Source: Agrocybe praecox (taxonomy: Eukaryota; Basidiomycota; Agaricomycetes; Agaricales; Agrocybaceae). Taken from it: a stretch of DNA of 64,000 nt. The notes under the pieces were generated by a model, which had not been told where the DNA came from, did not search any database, and saw only the letters and a list, made by a program, of their open reading frames with translations. Position 1 is the stretch's first letter; each line of letters begins with the position of its first letter. Position numbers and translations under genes: made by a program. Location of the stretch: the NCBI GenBank assembly GCA_964017145.1, contig OZ024850.1, forward strand, positions 3,263,618-3,327,617. Direction: 5' to 3'. Positions 22,483-33,895 of the stretch are shown one piece after another.

Positions 22483-25447
22483 CGTAAACCAAGACCGAGG
22501 AAGACCCTTCAAGCACCCGCTTTAATGCTGACAGTGACAGTTGGGAAAGAAGACGAGAAAAAGGTCTAAACCCGGGTGTCCTTTAAATTTTAATTCATGG
22601 CATCGAGGAGTCTCCGGCATAGATATCACCCGGAATACATCTACTATTGAGGCAATATAGGGCAATATAGTGACTGATGACTGATCTTCAATGACGCGGG
22701 ACAGGTCCTCCCATGCTTTACCTCGCCGCTCTCGCAAATAAGATTCCGAAAAGTTCAGGAAAATCCTTAAGAACCTACGAAAGTTCGACAAATTTTGAAA
22801 ATCGAGTTGAAGAATCCCGCGCGGCCTACGCACTAGACACAAGAAAGAAAAAATGACCCAAAAAGGAATGCAGCGTGTTAAACGAGGTCCAAAATAGATA
22901 GTTCCTGATTTTTGCGCAGTCAGATACAAAAATAAACACCCCGAGTCGACCGAGGTCGCCTAAACGTTTGTACGAGGACTCAGGCCTCAGGCCAGTATTC
23001 GCTTTTGGTTGGCTCAGGCCCGTCTGTTATGAAGTTTGTATTTGAGCATCCTTTTCCATGGCATAGTATACAATGTGTAAATCATTGATAGTGATAGAAT
23101 AATGTATCATAGAGCCCTGGGATCATACCTATTTACTGCGGGGCCATGATGGACAGACCGGAGTGAATGCGACATCTATCAATAAAAACTGTGAAAGATA
23201 ATCTGAACAGCATGATAAATAAAATAAGCTAAAGTTAGACGCAACGTGCTTTCTGTGAAATTTACTCGATACTAAGTAGTAAGGGAGAGCTTGAGTGGTG
23301 TTTCCTCGACTATATGTTGGAGGAACTTTGTTCATGGTCAGAACCGGCTTGCCGGGTTAGGCTTTTACAAAGGTCAAAGCATCGGGATTCCAAACAATTC
23401 CATACGTCAGACTGGTCAATTTATTTATGCTAAGCGTTCGTAAGGAAACAACGTCGAAAACGATCGTCTGAAGACGCTATGATTCGATCAAGGCCCGTGA
23501 ACCATAGTACTCAGATGGCTAAGTTGTTCACAGGCAGAGGAACCGTTAGTACAAAATGTACATAAGCGCCGAAAGATCGCACGGAAATTTTCATTCGCTT
23601 TGACGAGTTGCGCTCCTACTTCTATTAATCTAAACCGCCCTCATTTATTTACAATAGCGCGCAAGCCTTAATCACCATCCACCTCAGCATTAGACCTATG
23701 TGGTTTGGACAACGGACAAAGGTTCCAGACGAACCCACATACGCCAACTTCAATTACAAACATTCATCCTTTGGAGACCGTATGTTTGCTCCTCCGACCA
23801 CGGCTCATTGAGCTGAAATCAAAGATCACTGTCCAGAGTCAAAATGATAATTACAGGCCTATAGGCAAACCCCCCCCCCGAAAAATATATAGAAGAAGGA
23901 TAGAAACGCATACACTCCACACCAGCCCATTAACACAATCAAAGGAGTGGTAGCGTCTAGAAAAATGAGTAACGCTCCCTATTCTCCGGATGGAGTATAT
24001 CTTCCAGCCCTGGCGCACTGTTCGAATCGCCGTCGTGAAAATATTCCACGCATGAAGCTGGACCTTAAACGTGGCTTGATACCTATCGAGGGGGCGAGAA
24101 GCCCGAGTCAGAACCAGGATTAAGATGGTAAGTATTTGGGGCAGCACCAGATCGTCAACTCAGGAAAAGGTTAAAGGGGACTTGAAAAAACTTCTTAGAA
24201 GGGTTATAACAGTAGGCGCTATGGGGAAGATACTATTTGAGTCGTGATTATAATCGAAGAGAATGTAGGTGGGTCGTCTGAAGCTTCGAATAGTACGATC
24301 AAATGTCGCAACGCCGACTGGCACGACGGTCTTCTAGCTATCTTGTGTTTCGAGTTGTCTCTTCTCGTCACGGTGAACGTCGCTCGCGTCGGCACAAGCC
24401 AAAGCTGGTTGGGATGCCTGGGAATCGCAGAGATGTATGGTTATTTGGTCGGAACAATATCATGGCAGGAGGATATTTCAGACAAATGGCACCTTCTTCG
24501 TCGATCTCATGTTCGTCGTCCTCTAGTGGGTCCAGTACTATTATCACCTCAATGGTTCCCCTTGTCCCGTTTGCGATAGAGGCTTCCACCGCGATGTTAA
24601 CTTGAATCATAGCTTTCATACCGATTGCTAGCTCGATAGCGTCGTCTATGTTTCACTGCGTGTCCTCTGACGTTCCTTTTGCAATCGGCAGTCTAGCTTC
24701 CACGCGAAGGGGCTAGGAACGCGAAAATACGTAAGATGTAGCCTATCATGCGCTCGTCTCAATGTGGTAGAATAAATTTAATTACCACTATCTGTTTTCT
24801 TCGCTTCCAGAACAATGACTTTGTTTATCAATTTGAAGTCGTAAAATTATAAGAATTATTATGCATAATCAATTATCAATACAAACGGGCTTAAGTCAGA
24901 CAGCAAGCCTGTTCGGAGACGAAGTCGACCGCTAGTGGAGTACGAGGCGTGGGAATGATCTCGTGAGTAGATGATGTGAGGCATCAAACTTGGACATAGT
25001 CCAACAAAGTAGTCATCGTGGTATTGCAAGGGAAGAAAGCTTCAAATTTTTTGAGTCCTTGTATTGTTAGACACGCGTGTGGGTTTGATGGTCAACCCTT
25101 GCTTGGACCACTCTTCAAGGCTCTTGCGTGTGGTTCAAATGACATTGGACATTGTATTGGGTTGAAGTTGTACAATTTCACACCTTCCCTCAGGACGGTC
25201 AATGGTAAAATGAAAGTCACATTCTGAAATGTATCCAGTCAATAAGGAGGTTGACCAATATGCTGCTAACTCACCTCACACGAACAAGTCGCACTGGCGC
25301 GAAGAGTTATGGAGAATTGCCTTATTTAGTATTTTTGTTAAGCACCACCTATCGTGAGAACGAAGTGGCTGTGCATCAAAATTTCTGGTGTACGTCGTCG
25401 TCGACGTCGACAACGACTTGCATCGTCGCCGTTGCCCTCAAAACAAA
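22483..25447. other. Long gene-free region upstream of eIF3e
   Basis: About 3 kb with no recognised gene. Open frames near 22.5-22.9, 24.2-24.6 and 25.0-25.2 kb are short and mutually overlapping, without motifs. Short tandem words occur (GGCAATATAG twice near 22,650; GACTGATGACTGATC near 22,671; a CGTCGTCGACGTCGACAACGAC patch near 25,394 just before eIF3e). It may contain an unrecognised decayed gene or regulatory DNA. Confidence 0.45.
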
Positions 25448-27068
25448 ATGGCCGAATACAACCTCTCAAAAACGATAATTCCTTATCTCGACAGACACTT
25501 GTCCTTCCCTCTGCTTACGCATTTGGCTGAGACCAGTTTATTCCCTGCAGATCAGATTCAGCTTGCCCAATATGAGCTCGCAAAAGGCACGAACATGTTC
25601 GATTACAGCGCCAGCTTGTTCCAGGTGGTGTATCCTGGGGAAGCCGTTCCTGCTGGTACGTGCGTCCTCTTGTCAAGCACAATAAGAAAAGATGGGCGCT
25701 GATTGGATTATCTTGTGCTCATTTAGAATTCGATGAGAAACGCAAGGAGGCTGTTTCGAAGAACGAGAAGCTGCAACAAGATGCACAGGCCGTCTTGGAC
25801 GTTATCGAAAACCCAGAAGTCGCACAAGCTTTGAGACAGGACAAGAATCAGAACTTGCAGTATCTGAAGGATAATTATGGCGTACGTCTACATCGATGTT
25901 TTCAAAGAATTGTTTATTCTGATACCGTTCTAGTTGACACTCGATCAAATTACTGCTCTCTACAACTTCGGTCAATTCCAATTCACATACGGAAACTACA
26001 GCGGTGCTGCAGATTATCTGTACCATTTCCGAGTATTGTCAACCGACAACGAGCGAAACACCTCAGCGCACTGGGGCAAACTTGCCTGCGACATCCTCAC
26101 CGGAACATGGGAAGTCGCCCTGGAGGAGCTGAATACCCTGCGCGAAGCCATCGATTCGCGAAACACCACCCTTCTGCAAGCAGCTGCAACATCAGCAGCA
26201 GCGAACAACATTCCAGAGCCTGCACTAGGACAACTACACTCGAGGACATGGTTGGCTCACTGGAGCTTGTTTGTGTACTTCAACCACCCCCAGGGCAGGA
26301 CGCTGCTCCTCGACACATTCCTCTCGCCTACGTACCTCAACACCATTCAAACTTCGTGCCCTTGGATCCTACGATACATTGCTGCTGCCGCCATTCTTTC
26401 ACGTAAAGCCGCTGCTGGTATTTCGACCCCCGCTGGTACAGCTGCAACCCCCATCTCAAGCAAAGTACGCCACGCTATCAAGGAGGTTGTCAAAGTCATT
26501 CAGACGGAAGAATATCAATATTCAGACCCAGTAACGAATTTCTTGAAGGAACTGTACATAGAGTTTGATTTCGAGGCTGCGCAGAGGGAGTTGGGCAAGG
26601 CTGAGGAGGTTGTGGGCAATGATTTCTTCTTGAACGAGTTCAAGGAGGAATTCTTGGACAACGCAAGATATCTCATCAGCGAGGCGTACTGCAGGATTCA
26701 CCAAAAGATTGATATTGCGTAAGTCCTTCAGTTTTTTTAATCATCTTACATTTCTAACGTTTTTGTGCAGTAACCTCTCCGAACGTCTCAACCTCTCACC
26801 CGAAGAAGGCGAGAAGTGGATCGTCAACCTCATCCGCGAAACACGCATGGGCGCCGACGCGAAGATCGACTTGGAGAAGAACGTGATTGAGATCACCCGC
26901 CCACCACTGCCCGTGTACCAGACCGTAATCGAAAAGACGAGGCAGCTAGCAGTAAGGACACAGGCGCTCGGCGTCGCTGTGTCGAGAGCCGGACAGGCTG
27001 TGCCTCAGCAACAGCAACAACAGAAAGACGCCGTGAAAGAACAGGCACCCGCTGTAACCGTCAATTGA
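25448..27068 (+). CDS. Eukaryotic translation initiation factor 3 subunit E (eIF3e / INT6)
   Basis: Four exons (25448-25655, 25727-25881, 25934-26718, 26771-27068) give 481 residues. It starts [23 protein letters not shown], the conserved eIF3e N-terminus. It continues with [26 protein letters not shown] and [21 protein letters not shown] (helical repeats) and ends in the PCI/winged-helix region ([32 protein letters not shown]). The tail is Gln-rich. eIF3e is a core-associated subunit of the eIF3 complex, which helps recruit mRNA to the 40S ribosome in the cytoplasm. It is single-copy here and is the best landmark for placing the window in a genome. Confidence 0.95.
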
Positions 27069-27520
27069 GCCGAATGTTGAGGAGGTATGTAGGGGGTCGG
27101 GGGTCGTTGTACTTTTCTTTTACGTTTATTCTTTTTACGCTGTTCTGATGGATGTATCATTGTCATGTGCTCAAAAATGCCTTTTCTTGCGCGCTTTCAT
27201 CCCTATTTCGCTTTTGTGTCTTGCTGGAGGACAGCGAAGAAGAAAATGGCGCGAGAATAAACTGCAAGTCTGGAACTGAAGGTGGAAGAAATCATACGGC
27301 AATAAGTTTTCTTTCCTGCAGATGACTGATTCTCGGAGGCGATGCTTTGGTTTTTTTTCAACCCTGCCGCTGTTAACCTCAACCTGAGTCTTGCAGGAGA
27401 AGCAGGAGGGTGGGGCAAGTGGGACGAACTTGGACTATTCTGACCACGGGTATCGCATCATAAACATTCCGATAGGTATATAGGTATAGACCTGCACTTT
27501 CTGACTTCCCTCTATAACCG
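27069..27520. other. Convergent intergenic stretch
   Basis: Spacer between the 3' ends of eIF3e (plus) and D-lactate dehydrogenase 1 (minus). It contains the direct repeat GATAGGTATATAGGTATAGA near 27,471. No gene was seen. Confidence 0.5.
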
Positions 27521-30193
27521 TCATAATTCTTTCTTCTTCTCATCCGAGGTTGGAATAGATGACGAAGACGTCAACGGTTCATCGGGATACAGCTGAAGAG
27601 AAAAGGGAAGAAAACGGTGGAATTAGCAATGGGACAAACGCAGCAAAAGTAAGTAAATCACCTTTCCAGGATTGAATATCCCTAATGGATCCACAGTTTT
27701 CTTAATAGCTTTCATTAACCCTACAGTACCCTCTCCTAGCTCTTCAACAAGATACTGCTTCTTCCCAATCCCAACACCGTGTTCGCCAGTACCTAAAAGA
27801 ATGTCCAATCAGTTGCACTTTCAAAACAAAACAAAAAAAGATATAAAAAAAAGACCGACAAGTTCCATCAAGGGCGATAGCCCGCTTTACCATCCGACTT
27901 ACGACCTCCTTTGCCACTTCCATCTCCTCATCCGTGCGGAACAGGATAAGTGCATGAAAGTTCCCGTCGCCGACGTGTCCAACGATGGTAGATACCAACC
28001 CCGTGGTTGCTAGATCTGCCTTAGTTTGGGCTATTAGAAGCGGGAGGTTGGATACTGGAACGCTACAAGCAAAAAAAAAAAACACAGATATACAAATAAG
28101 CCAACTATCTCTTAATCAAAATAAGGATGGATAACGCATAATCCTTACCAAACATCTGTAGGCCAACCCTTGGCACCATCTACGAGCGCCAGACCGGCGT
28201 AGTGGGCGTTCTTTCTATCACTCCAAAGTGCCTCTGCCTCCCTGTCATCTCTTGCCAGTCGGAACCCTTGACCACCGTAACGCTCCACGATCTTCTTCGT
28301 TATTGCAGCGCTTTCGGCTAGTGAAGCAGGAGTGGGACCTTGGAATTTGAAAAAGAGCGAATCGCGTTCGGGATATGGCGTCGGCTTCGATTTGGAACTA
28401 GAGCTGGCTGTGGTCGAAATTCCATATTTGTTGATTGCTGACATGAACACGTCGTCTACTAGTTCCACGCACTCTGTCGTCGGGTACGGCTTGAGATGGG
28501 ACACGACAGTAGGCGGAAAAAGAAAAGAAGCACGTACGGATCCCAACACCGCTCTGCATAACTTCCATCACTGCTTCTGTGGCTTTTTGGACATTTGGAA
28601 AATTCACCACGGCCACTGTCGTAGGAAGAACCGGTGCAAGTCTGATGGTTACTGTCGAAGCAAGAACAAGTTTGTCTTTTGTTCAAATATGATAGAAAAC
28701 TGGAGATGGTTCCCACCTTCAGTAACGATCCCTAATGTCCCCTCGGCTCCGATAAATAATTTCGTTAGGTCAAATCCGGCAGATGACTTGCGCGACCGAC
28801 GACGGGTTTTGATTACTTCGCCTGATGGGAGGACAACAGTCTACGAAAGGCAGAGAAAGTTGGGCTTTAGCAGGAGGAAGAAAAAAGAGGAGAAATTTAA
28901 TTGACTTACAGCATTCAAGAACCATTCTCCTTTAGCTGTTCCATACCGGACAGCATTGGCTATGCATAGACTTTTGTTAGGTCATAGGAGCCGAAATGAG
29001 GAGAATACGTACTTCCAGAGCACCCAGTACTGAGCATTCCGCCTATTGTCGCTCCTGGAGCTGGATCGATCTTGTGAAGGTGAGGTTATTGTTTGGATAA
29101 AGTGGCAGGAATAACCTACAGGGAAAAACAGTGGAATTCCTATTTGATCAGGTACATGAATTCATGGTTAGGAAATTAAAGTATAACGGATAAAGAAACT
29201 TGCCTTGCTCTTTCAGGTATTCATTGATATCCATCCACCTCACTCCTGGTTGACATACCAAATCACAATCTTTCTCTAACCAACGAAATGATATCAGCTG
29301 GGTGAAGCAAGGAAAGAAAGCAAGGAAAGCGCACCATGGATAGCAATGATCCTATCCATATTCGTCATGTCTACACAGATTCCTCCAGTGTCATGCTTTA
29401 AATCCCCAATGGATAATTAAAATTATACGGAAAAGAAAGCGAAGCACATACACCACGATAATGCCCCTCTAAACTCGTCGCCCCAGAATACGCTGTGATC
29501 GGCGTCCTGTACTTGGTGGCAATGTTGACGATCTTGACTACATCTTCTGTGGTCTCGGGGTATACTACTACGCTATGTTTCTTGCCTAGAATGATAATGA
29601 AGATGGGCAAAAGAAAAGAAGAACTTCGTTGCCACGAAATGCTCACCAAGATGATGGTCGTTCTCGGAAAATCCATGGTTATGCAAATCATCTGGATCCG
29701 TTGATACTTTTCCTGCAACTCCCAAGGCCTCCTCCAATTCATGTATAGCTCGCTCCATTTCTGCTGATGTCGCGAATTGGGGCTTTCCAGACCCATCTTG
29801 AGCTGCTGGTCTGCTTTCGAAAATCGCAAATATGTTCTCTTCAGAGAAGAAAGGCGATTGTGCAAGGAGTATTCCAAGTGTGGTGCTTGTTATTGTGATT
29901 ATTAAAACACCGGTTCTGGTGATTCTTATATGGGGTTGAGACGGGGAGTTTGGCGCAGCGTTGGAAAAGTGTCGGGTAGAGGTTTTGAATAGACCGCGGC
30001 CTTTGAACGCGCTCTTGGCGCATCCTACTGAGTGTGCATGAAGACACGTCGTCGGAGCCCTTTGGTCTTGGCCTAACGAGAATGTAAATGTCGATGTCAG
30101 ACACGGAGGTTTCGTCCCAAATGTCCGTGCAAGACGATTAGACACTAGCTGTCGCGAAAAGAAAGAGAGAACGCGCAGCCCATTGCGCGTCAT
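27521..30193 (-). CDS. D-lactate dehydrogenase (cytochrome), mitochondrial, FAD-dependent (copy 1)
   Basis: Thirteen exons, complement(27521-27592, 27662-27792, 27860-28062, 28149-28473, 28538-28651, 28717-28840, 28910-28959, 29013-29070, 29120-29139, 29204-29275, 29335-29395, 29452-29585, 29647-30193), give 636 residues. The N-terminus is rich in Arg/Ser with few acids, like a mitochondrial targeting peptide, followed by a hydrophobic segment near residue 100. The FAD-binding region has [14 protein letters not shown] and GGICVDM. The C-terminal lobe has [14 protein letters not shown] and [13 protein letters not shown], hallmarks of the D-lactate/glycolate oxidase (GlcD-like) family. It oxidises D-lactate to pyruvate and passes electrons to cytochrome c. 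The intron 29140-29203 begins with GC instead of GT. The divergent neighbour is glyoxal oxidase 1. Confidence 0.9.
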
Positions 30194-31545
30194 CGATGCT
30201 CAGGGTTCTTCGATGTTCAACGACTCGGGGGCCTAAGGGCGTATTCTGTCAGCAGTGAAGATATAAGCGGTTTAAAGAAGGGGACGATAAACGAGCCTCG
30301 TGTTCCTAACTTATCATATTGCTGATCACAGGGCCTTCCAGGATGCTCGGGATCGCGCCTTCTTGGTTCTGCAGAGTCCATATCTTCGGCATGAACGCTG
30401 TCTGGTTTCCCAGTGGCTGTAGCTCGTCTATGCAAACCACTGTTTCTAAGCGACTCTGCGCGCTGATTATTTTATGTCATTTAGACGGCCTCGGGCTGTA
30501 AAGCACACTTTAACACCTGCGAAACGCTATCAGGCTAATTGATGCTATTTTAATAACTGAAGCTCACGACTTTGTGATCTTCAGGCTATCGAATGGATGG
30601 GTGGTAAAAAGGAAGAGCACTTCAAGCGAGCAGTTATTAATGGGACCTCGTGGTAAGTGTCTCCAGCGATTCGCGGAACACGGTATCAGAAATATAACCG
30701 ACCGGTGGCCGATGTGCCAGGATGCGCCCTACTCACGGAACGGGGTAATGTTAAGTGCTCTGTGTAGAGCACGACTGACCATTATGGTTATAACTTCTCA
30801 GGGTGTCATATTTTCTTGCTATACTATATATGGTATGGGCCTATCTCTGGTATTCTTGAACTCCGTCAAGAAAACATTTTGAATAAAACTTCGAACCTAA
30901 AGATCGAAGTAAGTAGTCTACGTCATGGTCACATCGGACAACGTATAATTAATTTTTCTGAAAAAATCTATGTAAAAGTTCGTTGATATCAAATATCATA
31001 TATGTATTTATTTGACGCGACGCGACGCGATAAATAAGCACACGTGACCATTACATGCGACCAGGGTTCAGTTCCGTTACCCGTACGAACTTACTTAAAC
31101 TGCTACTACCAGCAACATTTAGGCGAATTTTTGTAACTGTCTATGTCTGCCCGACTACCAAAACTTCGGCACTGATACAAGGAATGAATTGAAGGTGTGA
31201 ATGTGTTCAAATAACTCCCATCTTATTTCTCATGAAAACGAGATCATATCAGAGCTTGAGAATCAGGCCCCGGTGTTTCGAACATATTTTCGAGTTATGT
31301 TTAGATTGAACACAAGCTAGGAACTATTTTCTCGAGAAAAGAAATACGGCTTGCCTCGAGATGCAACCAAAGAGCAAACTCTTGTTGTTAAATAAACGAC
31401 ATCACCTCGTCTGCTGCGCTCTCGTTATGGAATCGCAGGCTCGGGAATACTTGAATTCAGTCTCCCACAAGCACCATTATTCGATGAATATAAAAGGCCA
31501 AAATGGTGCCTTAATTCTCTTCAAATCCCAGAACATTGGGCCAAG
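30194..31545. other. Divergent intergenic region between D-LDH 1 and glyoxal oxidase 1
   Basis: 1.35 kb shared upstream region. Near 31,016-31,031 it has three tandem GACGC units followed by CACGTG-like DNA (CACACGTGACC near 31,040). Similar GACGC repeats lie at about 50,186 in arm 2. No credible gene was seen. Confidence 0.45.
31489..31496 (+). promoter_or_regulatory. TATA box of glyoxal oxidase 1
   Basis: TATAAAAG lies 57 bases before the ATG at 31546, a consensus motif at a plausible distance. Glyoxal oxidase 2 has TATAAAG 48 bases before its ATG. Confidence 0.5.
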
Positions 31546-33706
31546 ATGAGGTACTCATACACTTTACCACTACTCGCGCTCGCCAGGTTAGCAGCCGGCG
31601 CTACCACCGGGGCACCTCCACAGTGGCAGTTCGTGCAGAATGGAACCTCAGGAATATTGGCTCTTGAGGCAATTTTCGTTTCGCCTACGCTTGCGATATT
31701 CTTTGACAGAGCGAGCAATGACCCACTTATGGTAGATGGTCATGCTGCTTGGGGCGCTTTATGGAACCTGGAAACCAATACTGCTAGCGCGCTTAATGTT
31801 GTCTCGGACACATTCTGTGCATCCGGAGGATTCTTGAGTAACGGGACTATGGTATTTCTTTTTTTGTTCTACATCATCATTCTACGAAGCGCTAATTGTA
31901 TGATCAGGTTAGCGTCGGTGGTCATATCCCAGCAAATCCAGCTGCTCTAGATGGGCGAATGGCCATTCGAATTTTTGAGCCATGTACCGATCCCGCTGGA
32001 ACAGACTGTACCCTGTTTGAAGATCCGGAAACACTGCATCTCGAAGAAACTAGATGGTATCCTTCCAGTCTCAGGATATTTGATGGTTCTTTAGTAAGCT
32101 CGCTGAGTGCATAAAATACTGGCTTTGCTAACCTTTAACTTAGATGGTCGTTGGTGGAATGCACGAGAGGACGCCATTCTACAACATTGACCCAGTAAAC
32201 AACTTCGAGTTTTTCCCTCCCAAGGATGGAGGTGTTCCTCGTCCATCAGTATTCCTCGAGCGCAGTCTTCCTGCTAACCTTTTCCCAAGGTAAGCTGACT
32301 GAGGAATAATTATGTCAATCCGAGAGGCAGATTGACACTTTTCAACTTCCAGATCTTTTGCTCTTCCCGACGGCCGCGTCTTGATGATTGCAAATAACCA
32401 AACCATCATCTACGACATTGAGAAAAACACGGAAACCATCCTTCCAGATGTTCCGAATGGCGTGCGTGTCACCAACCCCTTCGACGGAACTGCCACCCTC
32501 CTGCCTCTTTCTCCTCCCAACTTCATTCCGGAAGTCCTCGTTTGCGGAGGTACAACCACGAGTGACCAAATCCAACCCGCGAACCTCTCGTCTCAGGACT
32601 CAGCTACGAGCCAATGCAGCAGGTTGACCATTACTGAGGAAGGCATCAAGAAAGGATGGGAAGTCGAGCACATGCTCGAACCCAGAATTATGCCTGAGAT
32701 GCTACTCCTTCCTAACGGAGAAATTATAATCATTAATGGAGGAAGGACAGGATACGCTGCATTCGACACTGTCAAGGACCCAGTTGGAAACCAGTCTAAT
32801 GCTGACCATCCTGTGTATGTTCAAACCCATCTTGTCGAATTTTCTTCGCTGATACTGTTTTATTCTATAGATTCACTCCATCGATTTACACTCCAAGTGC
32901 ACCTCTCGGAAAGAGGATCAGCAACAAAGGCATGCCCACTACGAACATTGCCCGCCTTTACCACTCGGTCACGAGTTTAACGCCTCAAGGGTATGTACAC
33001 GAACTTTTCATCTCCTGTACCAAGCTGACCTTTCAAAAGCAACATCCTCATTGCTGGATCTAACCCCAATGGTCAGGTCGTTAATGGAACCGAATTCGGG
33101 ACGTAAGTATGCTCTTCCCAATTTTCATGTTAATCCGGTGACTGACTTGATCCTATAGTGAATTCCGCGTGGAATACCTCAACCCACCGTTCATGTCTAT
33201 GGAGCGACCTGTCATGTCGAACGTTCCAACCAAAATCGCGTTCAACAAGCGGTTCACTATTAACGTCAATATCCCAAAGTCTTTAAGGGCTACTTCAATT
33301 CAAGGTACGTAGAAATCTCTTGTCTGTTTCCAATCTTCGTCAGGCGTCAGACATGGTACCTGAATAAAAACGTTAATTTCATTCCTCTTCGTAGTGGCTC
33401 TCATGGACCTCGGATTCTCATCACACGCTTTCCACTCAAGCTCACGGTTGGTATTTATGGAGGCAGAGCTTTCACCCGACAGGAAAACTCTTTCCGTTAT
33501 CAGCCCACCTAATAACAGGGTATACCCACCGGGTCCAGGTATGCCGACAATACCAAACGTTATGGAAGATCCATTTAGCTGATTCGCGCCAATCTACTCT
33601 AGCGTTCATCTTCCTGACTGTTGACGATGTTACGAGCACTGGCGCACATGTTATGATTGGCAATGGTCTACCTCCACCAGTTGCCGACCAAGGCATTAAG
33701 ATTTAG
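31546..33706 (+). CDS. Glyoxal oxidase / copper-radical oxidase (AA5_1-like), secreted (copy 1)
   Basis: Nine exons (31546-31851, 31908-32093, 32144-32289, 32353-32814, 32871-32990, 33040-33102, 33159-33304, 33395-33538, 33603-33706) give 558 residues. A signal peptide ([18 protein letters not shown]) leads into the beta-propeller. Likely active-site residues by comparison with the family are the Cys in DTFCASGG (about 91) cross-linked to the Tyr in TRWYPSS (about 153), the Tyr-His pair in IARLYHS (about 397-398) and the His in FSSHAFH (about 487). The end is the C-terminal DUF1929-like domain. These enzymes oxidise glyoxal, methylglyoxal and other small aldehydes outside the cell and release H2O2, which feeds lignin peroxidases. 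Its stop is only 190 bases from the convergent D-LDH 2 stop. Confidence 0.92.
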
Positions 33707-33895
33707 AGACGGGTAGTAAAAGGGGCCTCGATGCTCTAGGATGAGAGTCATGGAACATTCTTTATTGACGCCGTCGTTATATTAATGACATGAAGAATTC
33801 ACGTGAGTAGTTAGGTTCTATAAAGTGTATGTACAGTATGTGCGTGTAAACCTCGTAAAAAAATCACAAATGAAATATCTTCTCCAACTTTGCAT

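Noticed and set aside
24244..24619. Three overlapping 83-111 codon frames on both strands
   Set aside because: None has a recognisable domain and they exclude each other; treated as noncoding.
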